Shown here: positions 11,123 to 23,079 of the stretch, one piece after another
Layout of the letters: each line of letters begins with the position of its first letter
Position numbering within the stretch: the stretch's first letter is position 1
The notes under the pieces: generated by a model
What the model was told of the DNA's origin: nothing
Databases searched by the model: none
Seen by the model: only the letters and a program-made list of their open reading frames with translations
Source: Isoetes taiwanensis
Taxonomy: Eukaryota; Streptophyta; Lycopodiopsida; Isoetales; Isoetaceae
Direction of reading: 5' to 3'
DNA: 64,000 nucleotides
NCBI GenBank assembly: GCA_021234155.1
Contig: JAJEKV010000071.1
Coordinates: 124,001 to 188,000 of the forward strand
Made by a program: the position numbers and the translations under genes

Positions 11123-11247
11123 GTAAGGTGGTATTTCCGGGCGAGGGAAAACAAAATTGGCAATGGTTGGATTTGTGGCCATTTTGCTCTGAATTTTTGC
11201 TGCTCCTTTCATTCCGACCCACTGAAGTGCCAGCAATCCGAGCAGGC

Positions 11248-13951
11248 ATGGAGGCAGAGGAGGACGACTCTGAGTTGGACCAGGTAAGTTCTTCTGATAG
11301 AGCAGCATTTCTGATAGAGCAGCGTCCCATTGTGGCAGCATTTTTCAGTGGCTTTAGGTTTCTTTTTGCATTTGATTTCCAAAAGCTTTTGCTACTCCTA
11401 GTTCAAGATCCCGTCCACGGTCCGTTTTCTAGTTTGCAATTGCAATGGGAGATCGAGCATCATTCCTGTGTAGCCAAATCCACAACTCCACACCAATCTG
11501 TTCCTGTTCATATATGCCATATCCCCACAAACAGGGTTCAAGATTTTGTGGAAGGGGAGCAGAATTTGCCAGGATGCAATACCACATTCCAGAAGCGTGG
11601 ATCTCGGGGGAGAGAAGAGGGATCAGCCAAGAAGAAAGTTGACCAACACGCACACTTGAAATTAACCACGTAAGCCATTTCTTGTCTGACTGCCTGATTT
11701 GGTTTGATTGTTGGAGATACACAAGTTTGTTAGTAAGAAAATCAGTTTCAAATAGTTTGGCCCTACTTTTTCTTGCTTAGGTTAATAAGTAAAGTAGTCT
11801 TCTTCTTTGTAGCTACTGGTGCAGCTATGGCCCTGAGGATTATCGTGAGCGCACTCGTGAGATCAAAAATAAAAAAATCCCGAGCTGCAATTGCTGAAAC
11901 TAAGAGGAAGGATCCTTCCTACTCAAAGAGGTTTAGAGGAATGAGTATTAGGCGAGGTTGCAGGTGCCATTTTCAGGTCAAACAATTGTATGTGAAGCCC
12001 AAGATATGTAAGATTACATTCTATGAGATGAGACATATTGATAATAAAGGCATTGTCTGCCATGAAATGGAGGATCCCCAATGCTTTAGAACAAGGTATG
12101 ATGTAGCTCCATGGTTATCAAAGGGTAAGAAGACTTGGGCATACCAACAGTTGCTCCAGAACCACACTCCCCAGGAAGTTTATCGTCAATACCAGGAGCA
12201 ATGGTCCTTAAAGCATAGGATGCATTCCAATGCTCCCAAGAATAGAGATGAATTCCTGGCTATGGATGATCTGTATAACTTGTCCCGCAAGGTGGCTGCT
12301 GACAGATGGATGCTACACAAGGATGTGGCCACAAGTGTGAGGATGTGGGTTGACTTACACCAGGAGGATGTGTTCTTGTATCAGGAGGGTGTTCCTTTTA
12401 TTTTGGGCATCATCACCCCCTTTCAAATGAAGATCTTGTTGGAACATGGAAGGGGGAATGCGGTAGCCATGGACTCAACCTTCAAGACCAATGATCATTG
12501 TTACAGCTTGTATACCCTGCTAGTATATGACACACATGGAAATGGTGTCCCTGTTGCTTGGGTTCTAACCTCTAGTGCCACCCAGGGGGACATCCACCCT
12601 TGGCTGATGGCAATGAAGAACAGTATACATAGAGAAGACCCATCCTGGGAACCTTCATGTTTCATTGTGGATGACGCACAGGCTGAGATCAATGCCCTGA
12701 AGGACGTATGGCCTAGAACCAATATTCAGTTGTGTATTTGGCATGTGAGAAGAAGCTGGATGAAGTTGCTCTTGAAGCGCGTCAAGAATAAGAAGGTGAG
12801 GGGACCTCGGGCGTATTATGTATGCCACTTGTGGGGAATGTAATCCAAGAAGGAAGACTGATTATGTGGAGGCTTGTCGTAAAGAGGCATTGAGAAAACT
12901 GGATGAATTCAAGGAAAAGTACAAGATGTGGAAAAGGGTTGTGAGGTATATGAATAAGGTGTGGACCAATAACATCTCACATTGGATAATTGCAACAAGG
13001 ATGTATCCTCATGCCAACCAAGAGACAAATGCTGGCATAGAGTCTTACCATGGCCACATGAAGAGAAGATTAGGGGTCTCTAAGCATGCTTTGAGAGGAA
13101 GGCGAATTGATTGGCTGATTTACATGCTGACAAGCATATTACAAACCCACATGTCATATAACAGGTTCATGAAGGATGAGGGTTTTAAAACCAACAAGAA
13201 ACATGAGCACATAGTTGAGGCAGCCATTATAAGTGCAAGAGACATTCCTGAATTTCAAGGAAGGCAGGGCCGAGGTGTGGAGTCAGAACATGGATACTTG
13301 GGATGATAACAGGGAGGCATTGCCTTATTTCGTAGATGTGGCACATGAGCATTGGTCCACTTGTGATTGTCCATGGGGTATGAAAGGGAATACGTGCAAG
13401 CACCAAGTTAAGGTGATCTGAATGATGGCCAAGTACAATGAGGGAGATATTTTAAGTTTTTGTGGGACATTACATGGATCTCAGGCTGGCGGCTTGTCCA
13501 ACTCAAGGCACTTTGCCGAAGCATATGATGACATCTTGCCTCCTTCAGAAGAAGGGCCATGCACTGGTCAAGGGCCATGCAATGGTCTTGCACTTGATGA
13601 AGAAATTATGGACCAAAGCATTGCTGGTTGTTTGAGTCAAAACCCAAAGGTTAAGGTACTAGCGAGCATAGATGAATGACACAATGCTTGCTATAAAGGA
13701 GACCATAGCTAGGAGGCCCCAAGTATGGACAGAAGCTAAGGTTCCTTTTGGCTGAACTTAGCAATAAGTTGGCAAGGCGAAGTGACAGCAAAACTGACAA
13801 CACCAACGGCCCTGGTCTAGCCATGGTTGAAGACTTTAGTGGAAAGACCATTGTTAGGCCAATACCTTTCGTGAAGAGCCATAAGAAGAGGAAGAAGGCT
13901 AGTGCACAGCATTTTCTCGAAGGAATGCGAAGACCATATTACAAAATGTGA
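11248..13951 (+). pseudogene. MULE transposase (mudrA-like), frameshifted
   Basis: A short first exon, 11248-11283 (MEAEEDDSELDQ), ends at a consensus GTAAGT donor; the next acceptor is probably at 11811-11812. The main frame to about 12840 carries a FAR1-like Cys/His N-terminal segment (RRGCRCHFQVKQLYVKP), then the MULE transposase core. The catalytic Asp is in AVAMDSTFKTND (about 12470), the second in CFIVDDAQAEI (about 12662), and there is a conserved IQLCIWHVRRSW. A frameshift near 12790-12840 moves to a frame with NQETNAGIESYHGHMKRRL (about 13018-13075), which holds the catalytic Glu. A further shift near 13290 leads to a SWIM zinc finger, CDCPWGMKGNTCKHQ (about 13363-13407). A basic tail ends at 13951. 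The role is cutting and joining the MULE ends. The order is complete, but two to four frame breaks make this copy probably inactive, unless unrecognised introns account for some of them. Confidence 0.85.
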
Positions 13952-14189
13952 AGGTATTGCATTTATTCCAATACATACTTTTTGAAAGAATTCTTATTCT
14001 TATCTCTCGAAATTCATGTCATGCCATTCTAGGTACAATTGGAGGCAATGCAGAAGCACCAAATTAATGTGATCAATGTTTGGGACTCTTAGGTGATCAT
14101 GCCATGTTGCTTTTAGGTGAAAGGGTTACACTGATCTGTTGTCAATATATTTTTGAATGATATGGTATCCTATTTTGCATACATACTCT

Positions 14190-15470
14190 AAGCCATGGTA
14201 TTTTTGGCCAAATACCTGGTATTTCTGGATGCCTTTATAGTGGCTTATAGACCTCATAATCCTTTATTTGCCTTATAATAACAGTGGCTTCATTTTTCCT
14301 GACTTTTTTTGCCTCATGTTCATGTGTTATTTTGCTGGCTTTAGAGTAATATGGTAAGTTAATATGGTATTTCTGGCCAAATGCCATGGTATTTCTGGTC
14401 ATTGCTTGGTATTTCTGGCCAAATGCCATGGTATTTCTGGCCATGACAATGGTAATTCTGGCCAATACCATGGTATTTCTGGACATATACCATGGTATTT
14501 CTGGCCAATACCATGGTATTTCTGGACATATACCATGGTATTTCTGGCCATATACCATGGTATTTCTGGCCAATACCATGGTATTTCTGGACATATACCA
14601 TGGTATTTCTGGTCAATACCATGGTATTTCTGGCCAGTACCATGGTATTTCTGGACATATACCATGGTATTTCTGACCAGTACCATGGTATTTCTGGACA
14701 TATACCATGGTATTTCTGGCCAATACCATGGTATTTCTGACCAGTACCATGGTATTTCTGGACATATACCATGGTATATCTTGCCAATACCTTGATATTT
14801 CTGGACATATACCATGGTATTTCTGGCCATATATTATGGTATTTCTAGTCAGTGCCATGGTATTTCTGGCCAATACCATGGTATTTCTGGCCATATACCA
14901 TGGTATTTCTGACCAGTGCCTTTATAGTATCATAAAGTCCTCGTAATCCTTTATTTGCCTTATAACAACACTGGCTTTATTTTTCCTAAAAGAATTTTAC
15001 TTTGCCAGGACTATGGTATTTCTGGCCATATACCATGGTATTTCTGGCCAATACCATGGTATTTCTGGCCATATACCATGGTATTTCTGGCCAGTACCTT
15101 TATAGTATAATAAAGTCCTCGTAATCCTTTATTTGCCTTATAACAACACTGGCTTTATTTTTCCTAAGAGAATTTTACTTTGCCAGGACCATGGTATTTC
15201 TGGCCAATACCATGGTATTTTTGGCCATATACCATGGTATTTCTGGCCATATACCATGGTATTTTTGGCCAGTGCCTTTATAGTATCATAAAGTCCTCGT
15301 AATCCTTTATTTGCCTTATAACAACACTGGCTTTATTTTTCCTAAAAGAATTTTACTTTGCCAGAACCATGGTATTTCTGGCCAATACCATGGTATTTCT
15401 GGCCATATACCATAGTATTTCTGGCCATATACCATGGTATTTCTGGCCATTCCATTTAAAGCCCTGGTAT
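14190..15470 (+). repeat. Array of near-palindromic CCATGG/TGGCCA units, TTC orientation
   Basis: The unit is ATACCATGGTAT (a perfect 12-bp palindrome), then TTC, then TGGCCA (a 6-bp palindrome), giving about 20-22 bp with variants such as TGGACA, TGACCAG and TGGTCA. Dozens of copies occur. The unit has no stop codon in any frame when iterated, so long open frames appear on both strands and should not be read as genes. From about 14919 onward the units alternate with a second block, giving a higher-order repeat. The array lies between the transposase and the 3' end of the Ulp1-like gene. Confidence 0.9.
14919..15365 (+). repeat. Higher-order repeat inside the array, period about 174 bp
   Basis: A block starting TGCCTTTATAGTATCATAAA or close variants and ending in TTTTACTTTGCCAG recurs near 14919, 15094 and 15267. 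It is separated by four or five CCATGG units each time. A more diverged copy lies at about 14225-14310. The three close copies are almost identical, which suggests recent amplification of the compound unit. Confidence 0.75.
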
Positions 15471-15620
15471 TTCTGGTAACACATCAATACATAAGCATGG
15501 TATTGCATTCAGAAGTAACAAAAAAAAAGGCAACTGCTGCTGCAAAATCTGCTGCAAACAGCAGCAATTGCTCAAGAGTTTAACAAGCTGTTCAAAAGCT
15601 AAACAAGTAGCAGATGTCAC

Positions 15621-18110
15621 TTAAATTTCAGAAGCTAATTTGAAGAAATTTCGGATTGTCTTTTGTGGTTTCTTTGCTTGTATCACAGCCTCATGTAGCC
15701 TGCCTAGTAGCATACTGAAAGTGCATCGGCAGTTTGCAACATCAACCTTTCCAAACCAATCCGGGGTCACCTGCATAGTTCAGCCTAGTTAGCATAAATA
15801 ATGAACATAAGAAAATCATACAATACATGTTTATACCTGAACAGGACGAATTTGCAGATCATTTAGAATGAAGTCCCTAATAAAACATCGTGCATATAAA
15901 AGAGTATACACTCCACAGTCTAAACCATTTTCTTGTTCAGGACAACGCATTTCCATCGGTTGGATGTCAACCCATTCTGGGGCAGGGGTATCCCAAATTT
16001 GATGGACCTCTTTGATCAACCTGCAGCCATGTAAAATTACAAAATTTCGGAATTATATAAGTACAGAATTAGATAGATAATGACAGAAATAGTAGCAAGA
16101 TGCCTACTCGCATATTTCACGTGATATCTCAGCAGCATACCACAATCTGAGGGAGTCAAAATGCAGCAAAATTGGATGTGGAGCTCCAAGTGTCTTGCAG
16201 ACTTCCCAATCAGCATAATAAACATATAGGCTACAATGATGGCTGCACTTAAGCAATTTGAATTAACTACTTATAAACACATCAAAAAATATGAATAAGC
16301 AAAGTCAATCGAAAGGATGTATTGATGCCAGAAGACTAACCTTCTACAAACAGGCAGCCAGTAGAAGAGGGGTGGCTCTTGGGGTTTGGCAGGAATCAGC
16401 TTCCTCCAAATGGACACAACCTTGTTCATGTACAAGTCCACAATGGCCGGGTGAAAGAAGACATGAGACCTTCTCCTTGGGACCGGTACCATATGAGAAA
16501 CAACCCTGTATTATGAATTCACAATCAGTGCAGAATTGAAATAAATGAGAAAGAGGGGCACTTACATGAGATAAGCTCCCACATATTGCTCATTCAACCA
16601 AAATTGTCCCATCTTTTCAGGAATATCCGTACCAGGATGCTCGAAGGAGAGGGCCTCCACATCATCTATCACAAATTCACCTTTTACATCCGAGACCGTA
16701 GGCCAAAGTGCGCTCCCCAGATGGACAGGCCATTGTGCATTGTAGGCAAGAATTGGATTAGATTTGATGCTCTTCCCTTTTTTTTTTTGTTAGCCCATTC
16801 CAGAGTGGTAAGGTCCTCCAGATGCATAAAAAAATCAAAATTCAGAATGAAGTCATCTGTCATGGTCACCATTGTTCTCCTGATTACCTCGGGATCATCC
16901 TCTCCGTCATCTGCCACATCGAAGTATGTGGATATCTGGTGCACAGATGATGAAGCAGCACCCAATTGTTCAGATGAGAGTAATTCTGAACCGATCCTCA
17001 ACTTTGGTTTTTGAGGTGCTTTGAAGGACATCCCTGTAGCTGTAGACTTGGTTAGCTTGGTAACCGATATGGAAGGGGATCTCGGCCCACTGCTGCTCCC
17101 CTCAAACCTGCCACAATAAAGTAATTTGGTCTGCAAACCCTCCTTGCATGTCTCTAGGTTACCCAAAGCTTCTCGGTCTACCCACTCTTTTCTGTCCACA
17201 GTATCCAGCCCATAATTTTGTGCAATGTACTTCTCATACTGTGCAATCTTTTTATCCTTCATTCTCTCCCACTCTAACCTCCTCCGAGCAACATAATCTT
17301 CAGCATGTTGCACCAAAGTTTTCTCTTTGTCCTCACCCTCTGGAATATTCTCAAGCATAGCCCGACCACAACCCAAAGCAAGCTCTCGGCATCTCTTCAA
17401 AAACCTGTACAGATTAACCTTGTACTCCGGATCAAAGGCATGCCTCAAGTTGTATTCCTGCATGTCCCGCCCTTCCCTTCTCTTTTGCTTTGTAACAGGC
17501 AGCCTTCTTCTGCCCTTTGGAGCCCCTGCTACAACATCATCCCATTCATGCTCCTTAAGGAGGTGATCCTGCAGCCTCTGCTTTTTTACAGAAGAAACAG
17601 ACAGATATGCTTTGCCTTCTTCCTACTATAGTAATACCTGCGTTCCCAAGCTGCCTCGTCGATCTCCGAGTCCTCCTCTAAGTAGGCTGCTACCACTTCA
17701 GAAGGCATGGGTTTCCCCCGGATTGGGCTGACCCTCTCTGCCCGCTTGATCTTCTTGATCACGCTCAATGAGCTCGGATGAAATGGAGTTATCTGTTTTT
17801 CCTCCTTTGCCTTTGCCTTAGCTTTCACAGCCTGGGTTGCTTGCATCATCTCCATCTGCTCTGGGAAAAAATCCTCTTCATTACCTTGATTCTCTTCTAC
17901 AACATAATCCGGATCGCGCTCTTCTTCCTCTGGATCGCCCTCTTCTTCCTCAGGATCCACTTCCATTCCCTTTGAAGATTCTGATGCATCCCCTTCTTCC
18001 GGGGATTCTTCCCCGGACGAATAGAAGTAGGATAAGCTCCCACTGTCATCCTCGCTCCCACTTTCAGAATCTCGCCCTTGGGCGCCTGCTCTGTCGCAGG
18101 AAGCTGCCAT
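15621..18110 (-). CDS. Ulp1/SENP-like SUMO protease gene carried by the MULE
   Basis: Six segments with consensus splice sites are read on the minus strand. The start is ATG 18108-18110, followed by an acidic Ser/Glu-rich N-terminus (about 150 residues) and a middle domain (about 17560-16566), the two separated by one apparent frameshift near 17590-17640. Then come exons 16505-16341, 16247-16108, 16020-15837 and 15770-15621 (stop TAA). The C-terminal part has the C48 peptidase layout: FWLNEQYVGAYLM at the domain start, HHCSLYVYYADW with the catalytic His, ILLHFDSL with the Asp, and CPEQENGLDCGVYTLLYA with the oxyanion Gln and nucleophile Cys. All four catalytic residues are therefore present, although the usual Trp after the His is replaced. 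The family removes SUMO from proteins. In Kaonashi MULEs the domain travels with the transposase. Here it is on the opposite strand and convergent with it across the repeat array. Confidence 0.8.
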
Positions 18111-18301
18111 AACTCAGCCTTGCTGTCCTGCGCTTTCAAATGTCACCGGAAGCCACCATAGCTCAGCCCCGGAGCTCTGTTTTTTCAAAAGTATGCTGCA
18201 CTAATATAATAGTTGGGTATTTTGGGCAGGACTACTACTGTCAGATCATTAGATATACCCCAATTTAAAAATGAGATGATGATAGTTCTGACAGGCCAGA
18301 A

Positions 18302-18385
18302 ATTGACAGATACCGGCCCAAAAATACCATGGTATAAGGCCAGAAATACCATGGTATATGGCCAGAAATACCATGATGTATGGCC
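18302..18385 (-). repeat. Short CCATGG/TGGCCA array, GAA orientation (left part)
   Basis: Three units in the order GGCCAGAAATACCATGGTAT, the reverse of the array at 14190-15470. The array breaks at 18385 and resumes at 25803, where the 7.4 kb transposon is inserted. Confidence 0.8.
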
Positions 18386-18412
18386 GGGTGTGTTTTTAAT
18401 TGATATAGGCCA
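18386..18412 (+). repeat. Left terminal inverted repeat of the 7.4 kb element
   Basis: The 27 bp from GGGTGTG to ATAGGCCA pair with the reverse complement of 25772-25798, with roughly seven mismatches. The adjacent GGCC duplicates extend the apparent match to 31 bp. Confidence 0.7.
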
Positions 18413-18679
18413 AAAAGCATGTGGGCGACATTGGTGCTGTAAAACTGCTTTTCGAACTTCAACCCCGAGCGTCATGCCCTTCAGCGCCCGTCGTCGAAGT
18501 TCTGCCCTTCATCCAACCGTCATCCAATTTTCATGGGCGGGAGAGAGCTTCCATTCTTGGATCGACTGGGCGCCGGATCAAGTTGAATTTGAAATGGGTA
18601 ATGGTGGAGTAAGCTCGGGTTCTTGCAATTGTCTTAAATTATGGCCGAAATTCTTTGTTTCATTTTTTTCTCTCAAATG

Positions 18680-21600
18680 GAATGGAACGCTTCCTTCCTC
18701 GGCTCTCTGGCCAAGAACAAGGTGGCGTTTGATCCTGCATCAATTCTTTCCGGCCTCCATGAATTCGAACAACAGTCCAAAAGATTTATGGAATCTTGTT
18801 CAAAATTCAGCACAATTATTGACAGAGGTCTTACTTCTGGTCGATAATTTGTTCTTGCATGACATAACTGTGAACAATGCTATTCTCTTTTAGGAAATGC
18901 TGGAATTGCTGCCCCCTCAGGTGGATCTTCAATTAAAGAAGTGAACCAAGAAGACAGAGGTGTAACCTCTGCTTGTTGATTTTTTTTTGCAATACTTTCT
19001 TAATTCTTAATTACTTCTACTCTATTTTTTTCAGGAAATGGTGGATTTGCTACCCCCTAGATGGACCAACTATTGAAGAAGCTTATCAAGAAGCTGGACA
19101 TGAAGGTTTAGCATTTGTATTTGTGTCTTTGCTTCAACAACCATTGAAATTTGTACTTATTAGCAAAGATATATATGTCTTTCTTGTTTTCAAGATTATG
19201 GACAACAAGTCATGGAAGATGAAAGCATAAACGGCTTTCACATTTCGAGGTATTTCAAATTGGTTTGCCAAATTGGTTTGCAATTTTGATTTCGGACTCA
19301 ATGTCAAGGTCTTGCACTTACTTTTATTGTACTTCCTCATTGCGTGTCTTGGTACATGTGTTGAAGAGGTACATGGTGAATTTGTTGTTAAGAAAAGATT
19401 GATTTTGAGTACTTGCAAGAGGAAACAATGGTGAGGCAACAGGTAACTTATTTACTTTCAAGTCTGCTTTGTCATTTTTTTTATCTTTGAATTGGTCTTT
19501 GAATTCATTTTAAAGCTTTTGTTCAACTGTAGGTGCGAGGATTATCCAATGAACAAGTAGATTTTGCATTTATACCAAAACATACAAGTCTTGATAACGG
19601 ATATTGAAAGTAAGAAATATTTATTTGTTTATGTTGATTAAATGACTCTTGCTTTGTGAAATTTAGCTATTGTTAGCATATGTAGCTGTCCTTTTAGGAA
19701 GAAGAGAGCTGAACAAAAGAAGGAAGGAGAGGCAAAAACAGAGAGAGAGAGAGGGAGCTGCGGATGAGCAAGCCAAAGTCAATGGTGAATTCAGCACAAA
19801 AAGAAGAAGAAAAAGGCTGTCAAAAAACATTGGCAAACTTGTATGGCGAAATTTGTGAAAACGCAAGTGAAAAGGACAAGGAAGATATCTTAAGGGGGGC
19901 AGCCAAATGGTTGCCTCAACTTGGTGTTGAATCCACCAAAGAAGTAAAGACTATGAAAGCTATAGTGGATAACTTGAAGAAATCATTTGCAGCGACTCAC
20001 AAGTATGCTAAGGATACGGATATTTGGAGAGCAAGAAGTACTTTATGCTATGGCTTTCTCGTAAATTCGATACCAATAGAAGAGCTTTTGCAAAGCAATT
20101 GAACTTGAATAGGAGAATTGTATCGATTCTTTGTGAATAGAAGGTTGGCGGTGAACATGGGAAAGGTCCATGGTCAATGTTTAAGAAGAGCACTTTCGAT
20201 GTGACAAGCTTTCTTATGATCAAAGAAAATTTGTGGTTGACTTCTCGGAGAAACAACACTAGAGTGTCACCTTGCAAAAACATGTCATGAAGATCGGACT
20301 AGCTAAAGGAGTGAAAGTAATGCATCCCTTGCATTTCTTGGAAGAAACTCAGGTCAGTTTTTTTTCTAAAGTAGTTGTGATTCTTATTTCAATTCAATTA
20401 CTTACTTTTGTTGTTTCTTCAATTTGATGTTCTCCTAGGTGTGTTTCTACAAGAGGTTTACAGCAGAATACCCAAAATTTGAGGTATCTTTCTCAATGTT
20501 TCATGCTTTGAAGCCACCATATGTGAGGAAAGTTAGGGATAGAGAAACTTGCTGCTGTGTCTACCACATGAAAGCAGACTTTATAAGACAAGCAATAAAT
20601 AAGGTTAGGCATGATGAGAAGATTCATGGTAGTAGCTGCAATTGCACATGTTTAGTTTGTGGTCCAGGACCTATTTGCATGGCCAAAACATGCACATATG
20701 CAGCTACTAGTGAGTTGTGGAGGTCATTAGTCTGTCAAAAGGATGAAGAAACAGAAGAGTGGCATAGACATGAGTGTTTAACTCTAAAATGCAAGAAATG
20801 TGGACCTGCCAATTTACCTACATGTCCAAAGGAGCTAGAACACAAATCAGATCACAAAATCGAGTGGAAAACCTATGACAAGGTAAGAGTTCAACCTAAT
20901 AGTATCATGATTTCTATTTGTGATGTCTAATGTCAATGATTTGTCATTACTGTTGCAGGTACTTGAGCCTACAGGAGAGCCAGAGCCTGATGGGAAAGGA
21001 GGGTTCAAAGTTGGTAGTAAACCAATTACCAAACTAGTTTACAAATGCACAACTGCTGCTTGCATTTTCCAGGAAGCAAAAACAGTTCTAAAAGAATTTA
21101 TTCCACATAACTATGAAGGGAGATGGCAAGCCAAGCAATTCAGAGAATGCCTGGCAACATTCCCAAAAGACACAATTGTGTCAGTCATAGATTTTGCTGA
21201 AAACTATAGTTTTAAGATTCACAAGAGATACAAAAGTCGCATTGGAGGAATGACCAATGCACAATCTTGGTGCATATTACTTATAGACACGCTACCAAGT
21301 TAGATGACATTAATCTTGACGAGAAAGAGAAGGGTTGTGAAGGAAACTCACTTCTACATATCGGATAGCGGGGACCATGATACATTGATTGTGCAGCATT
21401 GCTTGAATAAGCATGCTGCATTCTTGAGCAGCAAAGGTGTGAAATACAACAAGCACATCATGTGGTCTGATGGATGTCCTCATCAGTTCAAAGGATCAAG
21501 AACCTTCTATTTCCTTGGCAGGAACTACCACAACACTGGCATTCCAATAAATTGGAACTACTTTGCCTCATATCATGGAAAGGGTAAGTACTTTTATGGT

Positions 21601-22557
21601 TTTTCTTTGTGTTTGTAATGTATTCTTGTTATCTCATGGAAATTGTATACCAGGTGAGCATGATGGTGCTGGAGCTGTCATCAAACGAGCTTTAACTCAT
21701 GAGATGCTGAAGAGGAGCTCAGTACCCTTAAGAAATGCACATGATGCAGTGGTATTTCTAATTAAACATTTCAGTGACAACTCCCAACTCGAGGGAAAGG
21801 ACAGATACAGGTATGCTGAAATAGTGCTGTTTTTTTCTTACAATATGAGAAATAATCCTCTTTTTACAGGTTCTTTTGGGAAATTGGAGTGGATGAAGTC
21901 GACAGGTCACAGAGGTTTGATTGTGCTACACTAGTAGGTTCAAGCAAATTTCATTCTATCAGGCCAATTCAAACAACAGATCCAACACAGGTAGCTCATA
22001 TGGATTATAGTTGTTTCTGCCATAACTGCTGGTTAGGCAAACATGCCAAGTGTCCTAACAAAGCCAGAATAGGTACATGGCAGTACTCAGAACTTAGACC
22101 ATGTGCTGATTATGTGGAAGATATTGTGGATGGTCCTGTGTTTGAAGGTGATCCACAATGGATGTCTGATATTCTTGCAGTTGGGGATAATTTTGCTGTA
22201 GTTTCAGAGCCTGACAATAAAGAGAAGGTGGACTTTTATGTTCTTAAATGCACCAAAGTCAAACATGTTGTTGAGAAGGCATTCAAAGATCCATGGGGTC
22301 AGAAGTTTGGCAGAAATGAAGTTGTTGTTACTGGGTTATTCTACAAGTATTTAGGGTGCAATAGATATGAGCTACTTGTGAATGAACCAGAGTGTAATGT
22401 TTACAGTCATTTGGTAACTTCAGTTTGTTTTGAAATGAGCAATAGTGATGGAATTGGAAATTGCTTCAATTTGCCAGAAGACATACAAAACCAAATACTG
22501 GACAGCTTGCCACAAAACAGTGCTTTGTTTGCTCAGGAATCAGATCAGCCTACATGA
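18680..22557 (+). CDS. DDE-transposase-like gene of the 7.4 kb element
   Basis: The 3' half is well preserved. Exons are 20439-20882, 20959-21583, 21654-21810 and 21870-22557 (stop TGA), all bounded by GT-AG. It encodes a Cys-rich segment (RDRETCCCVYHMKADF; CNCTCLVCGPG; CKKCGPANLPTCPKE), then a transposase-like core. The core has VSVIDFAENYSFKIHKRY with a probable first catalytic Asp, IMWSDGCPHQFKGSRTFYF with a probable second, and NWNYFASYHGKGEHDGAGA with a probable Glu. A second Cys cluster follows (CFCHNCWLGKHAKCPNKA), then a C-terminal segment with BAH-like features (DFYVLKCTKVKH; DPWGQKFG; EVVVTGLFYKYLG). Proteins with the DFAENY / SDG-QFK / HGKG-DG-G signature are familiar to me as uncharacterised transposon proteins of animals and algae. 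The 5' half (18680-20352) is only partly readable, with frameshifts near 20100-20280, and a stop plus compensating shifts lies near 21300. Start and upstream exons are uncertain. Confidence 0.65.
18894..19107 (+). repeat. Duplicated exon-like segment in the 5' part of the + gene
   Basis: Two similar blocks, 18894-18963 and 19034-19107, both follow a polypyrimidine-AG and begin GAAATG. They read EMLELLPPQ and EMVDLLPPR in the same relative frame, which looks like a tandem exon duplication upstream of the conserved part of the gene. Whether either is spliced in cannot be told from the sequence. Confidence 0.45.
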
Positions 22558-23079
22558 AGTGTTCATAATGAATCAAAGTGTAAAAAAAATTCCAAGTCTG
22601 TATCAAATTGTCTGCATCCAAGTCTTTAATTGTAACATTGATTGTAACATGGATTCTTTCATTGATTCATGAAAGTTTTAGTTTCATTGTTTATAACATT
22701 AAGTTTCTAGTTTCATTGTTTAGTTGTTGTTTTGTTGTTTAGTTTCATTGTTTTAGTTTCATTGTTTTTAACATTAAGTTTTTACTTTCATTGTTTAGTT
22801 TCAAAACTTCGAGTTGCCAATCTTCAAAACTTGGAGTTAATGTTTTTAATACTTTGCTTGCAAAACAAGGGATTGATAACTAAAAACATTAGCACTTCTA
22901 TGACTGCAAACAACTTCATATTCCAAAACAAGTATCCTCAAAAGATAATAGAGATATGTATTCATGTAAAAGTTTACAAAACTGGCACCTAAAAGGGAAA
23001 ATTGGTGCTCACTGTTTTACATGAAAATATAACTTAGAAGTTAAAATAACTGAAAGTTTTTCTGACAACAAAACAAGTA
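22558..23079. other. Intergenic region between the two convergent genes
   Basis: This 520-bp gap holds no ORF. It is T-rich, with repeated AGTTTCATTGTTT words at 22678-22805. It presumably supplies the 3' untranslated regions and polyadenylation signals for both genes. Confidence 0.5.

Noticed and set aside
10936..11673. A 245-residue + strand ORF before the MULE transposase
   Set aside because: It spans the MULE terminus and the first-exon donor site, has competing minus-strand frames, and resembles no protein. The 12-residue exon at 11248 explains the region better.
14359..14946. Several long overlapping ORFs on both strands (up to 149 residues)
   Set aside because: They are translations of the tandem CCATGG/TGGCCA unit, which lacks stops in any frame. 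The products are periodic and appear on both strands at once.
14190..15470. Possible CRISPR-like array
   Set aside because: The repeats abut directly or are separated by other repeats, there are no unique spacers, and the context is a plant transposon.
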